Shown piece by piece: positions 22,690 through 35,551 of a DNA stretch of 64,000 nucleotides. How positions within the stretch are numbered: the first letter of the stretch is position 1; every line of letters begins with the position of its first letter. The position numbers and the translations under genes are program-made. Source of the stretch: Numida meleagris (taxonomy: Eukaryota > Chordata > Aves > Galliformes > Numididae); NCBI RefSeq assembly GCF_002078875.1, contig NC_034415.1:17885975-17949974 (forward strand). Reading direction: 5' to 3'. Under the pieces are notes generated by a model that ran no database searches, had not been told where the DNA came from, and was given only the letters and a program-made list of their open reading frames with translations.

Positions 22690-22929
22690 TGTATGGGAAC
22701 TGCTCAGTCATGGCCTGAACCACTGACTGAGCACCTGGAGGAAAGACCCAGTCAGCCCTGGGAGCACAGGTGAAGGCAATTCACCTGTGTCACTGGAAGG
22801 GATGGAGCCTGGTATCTTCTGATACAGGTGAGCAATCTACTTCCCTTCTCTTGTATCACCTTGCTATCATGCTGGTCCTTCCACCTCTTTTGTAACACCT
22901 TTTCCATCATGTTGGTCCTTCTGATCGCT
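22690..22929 (+). repeat. Possible LTR-type dispersed repeat, copy A, truncated
   Basis: From 22690, starting with TG, this stretch can be aligned by eye over about 140 bp with 46997-47140. Both contain GGAAC, a 'GGCxTGAACxxxTGAxTGAGCACCTGG' order, 'cagcacaggc' or 'gagcacaggtg', 'cacctgtgt' and 'ggggtgga' or 'gggatgga'. The opening TG and the general layout resemble an avian LTR. The TATA-like box seen in the second copy is missing here. After about 22850 the sequence is instead a two-unit tandem repeat. Family and boundaries are not known; no internal retroviral genes are visible. Confidence 0.45.
22852..22929. repeat. Two-unit tandem repeat, period 39
   Basis: The unit starting TGTATCACCTTGCTATCATG (22852) recurs as TGTAACACCTTTTCCATCAT (22891), each followed by G(C/T)TGGTCCTTC. 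Two diverged units are present. Confidence 0.75.
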
Positions 22930-24068
22930 ACAAATACAAATTCATTATTAATATAAACTTGACTATTCACTATGAAATGAAGCTGACTCAAGGTCTTAAA
23001 GATGCTGGTTTTTAATTTGGTTGGGTCTGTATCTGTTAAACCTTAAATTAGTGTTCAAATCAGTGACTGTTCTTGACTCAAATAAGAATTTTCCATTTCT
23101 TTTAATGAAGAAAAAAAACTGTTTTAGCTTCAGAAATGAGAGGCATGTTATACAACATGACATTTAAGGAGGTCAGTTTTTACCTGCACATGAAGATTTG
23201 GTCTTCACTATAATGGGTGTCTGGACTTAACATTATGAAGGGAGGAAACCAAACAAATAAAAAGCAAGTAAAATCTTTTGGGGGTATGTTATAAACAATT
23301 AAAGTGACTGATTTCACTTGCTTCATCTCTCAGCATGCTTTTGTAGCCCATATTGTTTTTCCCAGGTATTTGCTTCAGTTTTGTCATCTCTGCTGATAAA
23401 TATGGCATTCTTGTATTCCTTGTGCAGTCTTTCTTTTTTTTTTTTAATGTATGGTGAAACAATTGGCATACCTGATTACTGGCAACTGAAAGGCATACTG
23501 TGTAGTATCAATACTACCTTTCCTTTATCCTCTGTACCACATAGTCCATAGGGTATAGAGGGAAAATAATTCTGAAAACTGTTGGCAGGCTTGTAGTATC
23601 AATAGCTAAACTGCTAAGCAGAGAGAACCTCATATACCAGCTTTCCTCATATAATCTCCATTTACTAGTTTCTTATATGTGTGCTTCTAGATCAAATAAC
23701 TGTGCAGCCTTATAAAATAGAAGTAAACGTCAAATCTAAATGCATCGTTTGTACATTAAATCCTCATTTTAGAAGTGTCCTTAAACATACATCTAAGAAC
23801 ATATTTCTGTAGATGTACCTTGAGAAGACAATGCACATCTTGAATGAAAAAAGATTCCCAGTATAGTGGAAACAATTTGCTCTGCATACAATTAATGCCT
23901 TGAATAACACACAATTTGTTACCCTAAAAGCAAGCAAAAATTATGGATAGCAATGAGATAAACTGAATGCTGTTTTTAATACAACTGAGGTAAGCCTTCC
24001 CAGTAGATGAGGCAAAACACAGTAAATGCTGTGCTCTGAAGACGCAACACTGGCCTTGATAGCTGCAG

Positions 24069-24103
24069 AAAAAAAATAAATAAAAATAATAATAATAAAA
24101 AAA
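24069..24103. repeat. A-rich AAT/AAAT simple repeat
   Basis: A low-complexity stretch of AAT and AAAT units ending in an A7 run. On the minus strand it translates to meaningless F/I/L runs. Confidence 0.85.
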
Positions 24104-24984
24104 GCAAGGTGGCAGCTGCAGTGCAACTGGCTAGGAAGCAGGCAAGGTTCTGCTGGGTTTCCCCCAAAAGACTACCCTGGTGTGCCCCGACATTGCTTCC
24201 GACACCAGGAGTACTCCTCAGTAGAAGTTTCCAGACTGGCTGACTTTCCAAATAAGAAAATATTTTCAGAAATTTTGTCTGTAAAAATTTTTAGTACTCA
24301 TTCCATGCAGTGTTTTTTAAGGGCCTAAGTTCTGTTGTCTCCAGCTCTGTCATAAATTGAAAATCTCTGTTACCCATTGTGCTCCAATGAAAGTAACTAT
24401 CTCAAAAATATGAATTGTTTGTTACAATGATCTCTTGGAAGAAGTGAGTTGTAGTTTTACAATAATCAGTGTAGATGAATTAGAGTTTGCAAGCTTGGGG
24501 ATACGAAGCACTCTGATAAACTACTGACATTATTCGCCTTTCACAACTTTATTGTTTAAAACCATTTGAAACTGATGACCTCAAATGATCTATATTTTTC
24601 TGATCTGTAAACTTCAGAATAATGTGATCACATGAGAGGCATTTAACATAGTTTCTATAATCCACAAGTCTCATTGCTGTTTGATGATCTTATTTAATCA
24701 CTTGTTTAATCTTTTCATAATCCCTTAATGAAGATGTATATTATGATTTGAAATTCAAGAGAAATTAGGAGTTGGAATAGGAAATAATTGTGTGTTGTAA
24801 ACACTCCTTATATTAATTTTACTACCAATGTAATTCCAGTGATTTATCTTAAGGGTAATATTCATTAATATTTGTAAATCCATCTATAACCTTGTGAGTC
24901 TGAAGTAAATGAATAAGGAAGCTCTGAGGAGATACACTGTCTATTTTGCTTCTTTAATTAATGGGTTCAGCTGGAAGCTGTGGA

Positions 24985-25050
24985 TGAACTAACATCTATG
25001 CTAACTCCAGCCAAGCCAATGGGAATTTTTCCACTGATTCTCATCAGTTT
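24985..25050. repeat. Possible ancient amniote repeat trace
   Basis: The words 'agccaagccaatgggaattt' and 'ccactgattctcatcagttt' keep the order of a decayed interspersed sequence often seen in turtle and bird DNA ('...gtcaatgggagtctttccattgacttcaatggg...'). The match is imperfect and remembered, not computed. Confidence 0.35.
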
Positions 25051-28000
25051 TGGACTCAGCCACTGAATTCTTACAGCTCGGGAGGAGAGCAAAATAGTAT
25101 GAATAGGTTTCCACAAATATTGCTTTAACAGAACTTCAGGATTTCTTTTTTAAACTCAACTTCGGTGAGGAAAGTGAGAAGAACAAGTAGCATCTGCATG
25201 GAGTGCAACTTGGCAAAAATTCTAGTCTGCCACTTTCCAAATTGTTTTAGAAATGTTTGGCACGTCTCTGTCACAAATTACAGCTGATTATAATTTCACA
25301 GTATGTGCAAGCAGATGGACGAGATGAATTGGGGAAAAGTTTCACCCCAGACAAATTAATTATTAGTAAGTATTTTCAGAGCAGAAGTTAAATATTAAAA
25401 CTGTGGTTTGAAATAAAGCATTATGGGATGTCCAAGTAATCTATAGCTTTGGATCAAAAGTTTTGTTAACAATTTGACACCTAGTTGAATAATTTATTAT
25501 TTTTATACATGAAAATAGAATTCATCTTAAAAAAGAAAATATTTTGGAAATTCTGAGCAACTAGTCACTTCTCTCAAGTTAACTGTTAAATCAACAAGCT
25601 CATGAGCAGTGAGAAACAGAAAACAATATGTAACAGCAATGACTATGGAAATGTTTGAAACATTTTTTCCCACTTTGGGGAAAATAGCCACATTTAATAG
25701 TTTCATAAACCTAGGAAACTCTTTATTTTTTATGGAATTAAAGTTTCAATGCATTAAATTGTTACTTGCTTACTCTTTTAAAAGCTAGCCTGAAGACATA
25801 TTGGAAGGGAAGGGAAATGAAAAGGACACTTCAATGAGATCAAGATGGAACAGTGAAATACGCCAAAAGCTTGTGTTTCACAAAATAGGTGGCTGAAGGA
25901 GTGACATTATGCTGTCTCTTTCCCATTCAGAAACTTATAATCCTGGAACTGAGAAAGGTGCTTGTAAAAATGCTGGTCAGGAGGCTTTGTCTGTGATCTT
26001 CATACCCACCAAGCTGGTAATTGTGTGTAATCTTGTCTAGAAATATATGCAATATGCACATTTGTAAAGCATTTTCTTCATATGTATTAAAAAAAAAAAG
26101 TCGAAATACAACCGAAAACAAATAACAGCAAAAGACTTTGCTTAGCAAGAATGATTTGACATGACTGAAATAAGACTAATATTTGAGATATACTATAGTT
26201 ACTCAAGTTCTTAAGTATCCAAAGACTATTTCTTCCTTGCAACAGGAAAATACTTGATTTGAACTGAAAATGAGAAGTGAAATGACAGCTATTATGTTTC
26301 TGAAAGAGCAAACTTTAACTTATTTTACTATTGTTCTTATTCTTGTTTCTTAATTTTTTAAATAGGAGATAACTTTTTAAACATTAAATATTGCAGTTCC
26401 TATGCAGAGTCTGAAAGTGATTTAGTAATATCTAAACAGCTGTTGAATGTACTTAAAATGAAAATGAACATGTGAAAAAATTGTGTACATCTTGAATCTA
26501 ATAAAAAGAGACAGTACTATGCACATCATTATATGCATACATTTATCTTTACTCTAGTTCCAGATTTTGCTTGCAGTGAAATGCAACTTTAAGTATTTTC
26601 ACTAATTGAATTTCATTTTTTCCATGTGCTTGTGACAATCTGAACTATTTTACAAAGGAAGGTGCTTCTTGGATGTGCTTTCCGTTTTCCCTAGAAATCC
26701 TTTTAATCAGCTGATGGTGCTTATGTGGTGTAGGAAATCAAATATAATGCCTATTCAATGACTCTTTCTGTCCCCTGAATAGAAGCTTTACTGGGTTTTT
26801 GAGATTATGTCAAGGACTCGCCCTGTTAAATATTTTACATTTTTTATAGTATGCTACAGGCTGACAGGAAGATGGATAATTATTGAAATAACCAACAGTA
26901 ATTCAACCAATCCAAGTTTTCATAAAATAGGATATACAAGCATTTCATGTGTTTAAACATCATGAAAATGTTAAAATATATCATCAGGCTATAGAAAGAA
27001 AGGATTTACTAAATCAGTCTGGCTATCAATGTTTTCTAACACACAGAAAAATATTACTATTTCAAAGCATTTAGCAATTTTGATCTTCATCTTATCTAGA
27101 GAGCTGTGTAAAATAGATGAGTAATCACCTAATGGTGCATTTAAATGCATTATATTTGTGTATAATTCTTTGTACTATCAAGTTTAGGCTATACTTTATA
27201 TATTTTTACAATGTTGAGCATGATAGAATCCTATATTTGGCTCAGACTTACTATTTTAACATATACCTAATAACTTTTCCTATCATTTAAATGAGAGTTT
27301 TCAGGGGTAACAACAAAGAATTGTTATATGTATTAAGGAAAAATGAATCTGGATATGCACAGGGGAGTCATCTTGCCTGTTTTAAAAAGGTAGCATTTGC
27401 CTTCTCTCCCAGGCAGTGTGATTTGAGTAAGCTTGTTTTACTTTGCTTTGCAGCTGCCAGAAGTAGACACATGATCAGTTACTATGCATAAGATGATGAA
27501 TGGTATCTTACAAACAGTGATTTATTAAAATATATTTGCTTACTTACTTGTGCTCATTTAGCCATACTGAAAAACTCAGCTTCAAGAAAATCTACATATA
27601 AGAAGCATAACTTGTAAAGAGAAAAGGCATGCTTCAGACCTGTAGCTAAATTTCTGCAAAACTTGATTTCTTTTTAGTGCTGCAGAATTTAGAACATTTT
27701 GGAGTGTAAGGTAAGGTTAGTCTAGTCAACCACAGGCAAAATGATAGGCCAAAATCCTGCTTAAACCTTTGTCAGTGTAGAGCTCCTCATGACCTTTAGC
27801 TCAGCCATTTCACCCAATATTCACTTAGTGTGAAGTTTCTGAGCTTGGGAAAGTACAGTTGAGTTATCTGTACATTTTGAGTTCAGTAAACGGTGGTAAT
27901 GAAGAAATAAGTTGCCCAATTATTTTGTATTTGCATGCAGTTTCAAGTTATTAAATATCATATTGAGCATGATTAATGTGCTGCTGTGTACAAACACTGA

Positions 28001-31000
28001 GATGTGGATGAAGACTACTATTGATATTGCTTACACTGAAACACATTATATTTGTGGTGTTTTATTATGTTATATACTTTTAATCAGACCTGCAAACATA
28101 TTAGTAAGTGTGACACAAAGTAAGCAACACCATGACCCACCACAATGGCTATCTGACTGTATAACAAAGCAGACTTTCACCCTGTCTTTTCCCAGTGGTC
28201 ATTTCAGAAGATATTACTAGCACATCTTGCCATAATTACTGTAAAAAAAAAATTAAAAAGAGATACCAGAAATCGGTGAGAACAGCTGAGAAACATTTAC
28301 TTTGTGGTACTTAGTTCTTCTTTCTTAATATAATTCAAAAATATATTCATGTATACATATTTATTCAAAAATATAGTATTGAGATATTAGCAGTGTGTAA
28401 ATACAAAACATTTACTTTTATGTATCATGCACAGGTGTCTAACTTTATGTGGTTATTCACTCTTTATAACTTCCCAACAGTTGTCCAGCAAATAGGAAAG
28501 TGTTAATGGTGAGATATGTAAGTAACTCTAAATTAAGCTGTTAATTAATAGGACTACTGCATATCAGTTTTTGGCAGTTATCTTATGTTGAGACCAACTT
28601 TAATTAACACCTCATAAAACATATCAGTCTCTTACAATGAATGAATTTATTATACACAAAGTCTACATGTTTAAGAGGTCTCCACTGTATGTAAATTAGA
28701 TCTGAACTATGAGCTAGATCTGCTAAATGCTAGAGAATTCATACATAGTGGAAACAAAAATGCAAATCACATAACAATAAATTCAAATTTTTGCTCCAAA
28801 CACCCTGCAGAAAACTTTAACAAATCATAACTGTCAAAGGGATGGATGATGAAAGTTTTTGTCGTGCAAAAGAATACAAATCACTCTGCTGTTGCAAGCA
28901 TCGCTCTTTTATTTTCTTGGTTGTAGGCACATCATCAACCTTAATGATAAAAGCCTTCCACAAAAATAATTCTTAAGCCTCAGGAACAAATACCTCTTTG
29001 GCACCCTGAGAGAGTGCTCCACAAACATCATCAATCTCCTTCTGAGTATGATTTACAGCCTTTCCCTTTGGCCAGCTCAAGCTGTCTGTGTGCATGCCCC
29101 AGCAGCATCACATTGGGATTCTCCTCCACTCTGTCCTCCAAGCACGCACCACTCAATTGGCATGCTTGCCACCAGCTTTCCAAAGATGTTTGGAAAATAG
29201 AAGGAAATTTGAGTAGTGCCTTCTACACAGGCACATAGGATATGCATGACCCATAGGACAGAAGAAGGGAAAGGATGTATATCTGGATACAAACTAATGG
29301 GTCAAGTTCTCATTTCCAGACAGATTTGTTGTGTGCAGCCAGAAGGGATGTTTACAAAGACGCTCATCTCTCCCTGACTGTCTGGCTCCTCTAATTTATT
29401 TAATTGCCTATATCTAGTAATGGGCAGTCCATACACCACAAGAGCCAAAACACAGAGCATCATTTAGTCAGATTCATTTCCATCTGTGACATGACTTTTG
29501 TGCCAGGTGCTACATATGACTTGTGAGAAAGGTTGATGAAGGCAGCTAGCTGTACACCAGCTGAGACTCCCCTGAAGAGATTTAAGTATTCTCTATTTCC
29601 ACTTTTTGTATACCTAACTGGAGAAACGGATGTGATAAGAAGGTAGCAAACCTTCTGTAGAAACGGCCTTGATCCTTTTATGCCAGCCCTGTAGGTAAGT
29701 TAATTTAAGGGAGTGCAAATTACATGAAAATCTGAATCGTTGCATTGATACAGCAATAGAAAGGCTAGAAAGGCAGCAGGATAAAGTAACTCAAATTTAG
29801 CATCTGGGAGTCTAGTTCCCTCTTCACAACTCACCTAACTGAAGTTTTCTTGTGGGCTGCAGGTGTCTGATAAATGAACTTTTTCTGGCTGTTTTCCTTC
29901 AATTTCAAGAATACAGCTTGTGAACCCCAAACGAAAAAATTTGGTTTTCTTTAGGAACACATACTTTCTGCACTCACATATACACACATATATATGTTCA
30001 TTAATAATTGTTGCCTAACTTCAGCCATAATCATGGTCAGAAAATCTACATTCTTATCAAGAAAAACAGATAAACATCATGACTAGCTGTAAGCATATCT
30101 TTGATGTGTCTGCAGTGAGTAAAACAGTAGATACTTATGAGCCCTATCATATTTATAGGGGAAAAATGTGAAGAAGAACCTAGCTAGAAATGCATTAATA
30201 AAATCTTTCAGATATTTTTATATAGGTAATCTGAGTGGATTAAATTTATTGAATTGAATAGCACAGAGTGCTTCTGTGGTTAAGGGATATACTCTACAAA
30301 GAAATATTTAAACTTTCTCTCTTTAGACACCAAGAATCCAATCTCCTTTTGCAGCTGATGGAAAGTTTGGGACAGGTCTCAGCTGTCCTTGGAAACCTTA
30401 ACTTCTAATATATACACCTAATCTAAAGACTTCAGTAGTGCTTACACTGATCATTGAGAGCTATTATCTACAACGAACTTGGAACTTATTTGGGAGGCTG
30501 CTCAGAGCTGCAGTGCCCCAGAAAAAACTGTGGGAATTAAGTCCTTGAAAAGAGCAGTCTCTCCCAATGGGTGCAGAGACTGATAGCGTCAGGCCACCTT
30601 TCACTATGCCTAATCATGGTGGGTGAACAGAAATGATCCGCGGTTGGTGGCCTTAACGTCAGCTGGCATGAAGCACATTATTCTACTGTGTGAACTGTAA
30701 TTCTTATCTTTACTGCTTTTATCTATATAATAGGGATAATATTTCTCAAACTCCGGGCTGCTCTGTAGAGTGAGAAATATTAACTTCTGCTATTTCTAGG
30801 AGCTGTATGAAGATGAAACACTCTCAAAATGCAAAGTATGAAACTGCTACAAAAGCAAACACTCCAGTCTATATCTGATGATTTATTTTGAAGTATTCAG
30901 TCAATAAGCCAGATACTGATTGCATTTTTAATAATGTTGGGAGAAAGCTTTCTATCAACAGTGGAAATCCAGTGTTTCAGTGAACTAAATCATTTTTTGA

Positions 31001-33640
31001 GTGTCTGCTTTACAGAACAAGTTTTGAATTTGTCCCAATATTTTAAATATCAAAGCTTAAAAAATGAGGACACATAAAGTTTTTCTGACAAATTTATTCT
31101 TTTGTCAAAGGCAAAACCATTTTTATCATCTCATAATTACGTATTTTGACACAAAGTAATTCAAGTTAATACAGTGCAATTGCCTTGCATTTCTGAAAAC
31201 TTCAGATGACATCTTGAACACTGAACAGCAGTCTCTGTGTATCAAAATTGCTTTTACAACTATTAGAGAAAATTTGTTTTTATTCTGTGTTCTGCAGTTA
31301 AATTTGTATTTATTTTGGAATGGTTAGTTATAGACCAAGTTACCAATTAATTTTTCAAAAAATGAAAGTAGCTTAAATTCTACCATCACTATTCTTCCAA
31401 TGAATTGAATTATTTTGTGCAGAATAGCATTGCATAATTTCAGAAAAAAATTAAATAAGCAATTTTAATATGTAATAATAACCATCTAACTTTATCTTGA
31501 ATGAGTAAAAGCACTATAAAATACCATTCCACTTTACCTACGGCTCATGACGTCAGTGAGAAGCAGGGAAGTAAGAGTGTGACTAGTGATTTAAGTAGGA
31601 ATGGAACAGAGCCTACAGAAAATAAGGAAAGATTGAAGGCCTCATGACTTTTGTAAAGATCTTGCCTCCTCACAGTATCAGTTAACAGTACCCCTCACAA
31701 TTCTTGGTGTAAAGATGAATTAATAAGAACTTCTTTTTTCAGCTGCTTAATTTCATTGTCATGTATATTTTAAAAGTTAAAAAAAAAAAATTCTGAAGGC
31801 TTTGATGTGTGTAGTATGCCAAACATTTGATACATATGTATTAATTTTATGAAGCATAATAATCTGTAATGATTCAGGAAATCTAACATTTTCAATATAA
31901 CTGTGGAGCCAAAGAAATTTTTACTTGTGACAGCATCATTTAAGAGCCAGTTTTGATAATAACTGTGCTTTTTATGCTTTTTAATTTCACTACCTGATGA
32001 TACCTGAGAGTGGTAGACTTTATTTCAGAATTGTGTTAGCCTCCATTATATGATCTGATTTCCCAGATTTATTTATTTATTAATCTAATTTCAGTCTACG
32101 TGTTACAGTAAGCCTAGCTTTCTTTTGAGTCTCACAGCTATACACTATGAGGAAAAAATACAAAAGAACTATGCTTCATCATCCTGTCAAGATTTCTTAA
32201 CAAATTACCTTTACCCTCACAAGAAAACACGAAGAGACTTTTTGTAGCTTTAACAATTCTCATAGTTCATATCTTTTCTTGGTTACTCAAGGAAACAAAA
32301 ATAAAATATTTTAGACCTCAGAGATGACAATATCGATATCTTTAGTGCCTTATGAAATTTAAATATTTAATAAAATGATTTTTTAAATAAACCTTGCATA
32401 GTGCTTTTTTCTATAATACTGGGATTTCAAAACACATTTTTTCTTTGTATACCATTTAGTTACAAAGAGTACATGATAGTAAATTATGACACAAAATAGT
32501 AAACCCTTTATTTCTTTGTATGCTACTTCATGAAAGACTTTGTATTCATGGGTTTGTCTTATTCTAGATGAAATTCACTTAATTTCAGAGGAGCACCATT
32601 ACGCATTTCTGAGATTTTACGTAACCTTTCTTTTTGTACTATTGTTTAACAGAAAGACCTTGCCCTCTATGCTGGAACAATTTGATATAATTTCCACTCA
32701 AGTCCCTAAGAGTTGCCAATAGAATCAGAGTGTTGGGTTTGTTCTTTGGGGCCCAAAGGATGCTGCAGCTCAGAGCAGGTCTTCCTTCTTCCACAGCTGT
32801 TGCAGCTGCTGAGGAACCCTTTCCTCACAAGCACTGAAAGTGCACCATGGACCCACCATGAAGTTTCCTAAACTGTAAAGTCTGTGAGGTCACAGTGAGC
32901 TTGTGTCTCATCATCTTGTCACTGCACAGAGCTTTGTGTCTGCCATACCTGCATGGGACATGCAGACTTTTTTGGTTTACATCTTTTGAAAACTCGCTGT
33001 TTTCAGCAGAGTTTTTACATTTCATATTTGTACTGGGGTCCTATAAATCAGTTGAAGAATGACTCTGTGTTCCTTCCATGCCATAAATTAAATTAAATTA
33101 AGCTATTTGGGATGTTTTACTAGTAATAGGTGGATGTACTTAAGATAGAATTAAAAAAAAATCACAATACGTAAGAAAAACGAACTCCAACAATTTCAGC
33201 TGTGCTTCCAATTCATGCTAAAAGCACATTATTCGATACTGTTTATTTCTTTTTCATGTAAGAATAACGTAATGTGCTACAGGAATCCAAACATTCTTTA
33301 TTCAAATAAAGTTTAGAGTTTTACATTTTCTAGCAACTCACAAAAAAAATTGCATGAAATACACAGACATAAAATTCATATACATATTTTCCTCTCAAAT
33401 TATCCAGCCTTTGATGACTTATTATTATAAACAAGCATGCATCATATATACAGAGAAAATTGTTTGTCAGCCGCCTGGCTCTGAGTTGTACTTTTTGCCG
33501 TTGCTACACTGCTGTGCTTAAGCACCTCTAAGACTGCATTGAACAATGAAGAGTTTGCAGGAAAAAGCCTTAAGACACTTAGGATGTCACTTTCCAAAGA
33601 CACCCTGAGCTACTTTGTAGGCATGATCCATTCATATAAC

Positions 33641-33830
33641 GAAGTTGTTGCTAAAGTTTAAGCATGAAAAGATTGGTGAATAAACCCATTGTTAATTTTA
33701 AAAGCAATTTCAAATGCCTTTACAATTAAGCCATTTAATTTCCACTGGTTTAATTTTAATCATTTTTCATTAATGTAAGCTAATTTGCAAGCTAATCTAA
33801 TAAAGTAGCATGAAACATGAGGAGTAGTGC
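33641..33830. other. TAAT-rich block, possible conserved noncoding element
   Basis: Dense TAAT/ATTA words occur here: TTAATTTTAAAAGC, TTTAATTTCC, TTTAATTTTAATCATTTTTC, ATTAATGTAAGC and CTAATTTGCAAGC. Such clusters are common in developmental enhancers bound by homeodomain proteins, but also arise by chance in AT-rich DNA. The block contains no open frame and no repeat. The call is an inference and depends on cross-species conservation, which I cannot test. Confidence 0.25.
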
Positions 33831-35536
33831 ATTGAAATGAAGGAAGTTCAGTTTCTTGCTGCTCATTAAGGTTCTTGAAGTTTAGAAGACTAATTACTGT
33901 CTAAAAATGCTTTTGTTTACCTCTGCCTTTTGAGAGTTTCTATTTTATCCCACAGTTTAAGATTCACAGGCCAAATCATGAGTACATGTAACTTGGAAGA
34001 GCTCCAATAAAGTCAACAGAGCAATTTATACCAGTTGAGAATTAAGCTATTTGTTTGTTTGCCTGTTTTTGACGGAAATTGATAAAAGCTTCCCTTCGAA
34101 AGAAACAGAGCAAACATCAGCAAGCATCAAGGTCCATCATCTTGTGCCCAATAGAAACTGTAGGGCACTTTGCATTGATTTCAGTGGGAAAAGCTTTAGA
34201 TTCTAAAATTCATGCCATACAAGAGCTGACTAACCATACGTTCTAGTTTTATTATAAAGCACAAAGCAGAGGGCTTCTCTTAATTTATGTCTGAAATAGA
34301 TATTAAATTTTATAATTTAAAAATAATTTAGAAATACCAGACCTAACTTGCAAATTGTTGATGAGGAAGACTACATCACAGCCATTGGTAAATTACTAAT
34401 AAAGATTTATGAAAACATCTGAAATTGTTTTACTTCAATTTTCAGCTACTTTTATAACTAGACTGAGAAGTTCTTTACCAGAATTTTGTTCTGTGTGTAC
34501 CCTTCACATTCTTATGAAACTGTTATTTTTCTGTCATTCATTTCTGATTAAATGTGAACGTTAATTATAGTCTAACTATAATTATAATGTTTACTCACTT
34601 AAGGGTGGCTGCAGTCATCCAACCAAGAGATTAGACAAAAATAGTTTCCTGAATGCTGCCTTTTCACATCTGGAAATACGCAATGTTTGCTGATGCCCAG
34701 TGTAGCAAGTGATCCAGGTCAAGTGTACACCACTGACACATTCCCCTTACTTGCCATTAATTTTTTTAGGTTTTTTTTTTTCTCCTTACATAGCACAGGA
34801 CTAAGAACTGTTCCAAAATACTGCCTGTGCTGTGAGATAGCTAGTTTGGTGTGACATATAGACATAAATGTGACAGCTGTGTGTTTTGAACGCTATGATC
34901 TTAAGATACAATCAAACATCCTGTATTTTATTGCTTAAGGTATTACAAAAGTAATCCAAAACTCTATAGAATAAAAAGGAAAAAAATATGATTAGCATTA
35001 ATGTAACACTAAGTTTTTATTATTTTCCTCACAAACACAGGCAATACTGAGATGCTTCAACCTTCAGAAACACAAAAACAAAAGCCCTATTCTCACATGC
35101 ACTCCCTTTTTCCCAAGCATCCCTCTGGAACCTCCTGTATGAGTTTCACCCACTTTTTCAGTGGATGGGAGAGATGGATGAAGTACCTGCCTCAGGGATA
35201 GCTTTAAACCCAATCCTGACACAGTTTCAGTTTGCTGGTTTGACCTTGTTCGGCTACTGAGGGCCTTAGGGACTTCACTGAGATGGAGAGTGCCTCTGTA
35301 CCACTGGCTCTGTCCATCTGTCTAGATCACTGAACAAATCTAACAGAGTGATTTTGCCCTTAAACAGACATAAATACTGCTGTGTAGGCAAACTAAGAGC
35401 CCCCTCCCATGCAGGAATGCCACAAATGCTCGTCTTGCAGTGCACTTGGGCAAAGAACAGTGAGCAATCTTATCCCAAGTGACATTTCAGCAAGGCATAT
35501 CGAGAAGTTAATCAAGCATCAGTGTCCTTGGGAGAG

Positions 35537-35551
35537 AGAGAGAGAGATCAG
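35537..35551. repeat. (GA)n microsatellite, short
   Basis: A short alternating GA run next to a larger purine-rich stretch. Confidence 0.8.

Larger units (their letters stand above)
22930..33640. other. Unassigned AT-rich noncoding DNA
   Basis: About 10.7 kb with no recognised gene. Visible structure is limited to an A-rich AAT-type repeat at 24069-24103, a possible old amniote repeat near 24985-25050, and AT-rich homopolymer runs. Short open frames such as 24126-23941, 27912-28220, 29014-29238 and 32540-32722 lack motifs. 29300-32500 contains no listed open frame of note and no repeat that I can recognise. Confidence 0.55.
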
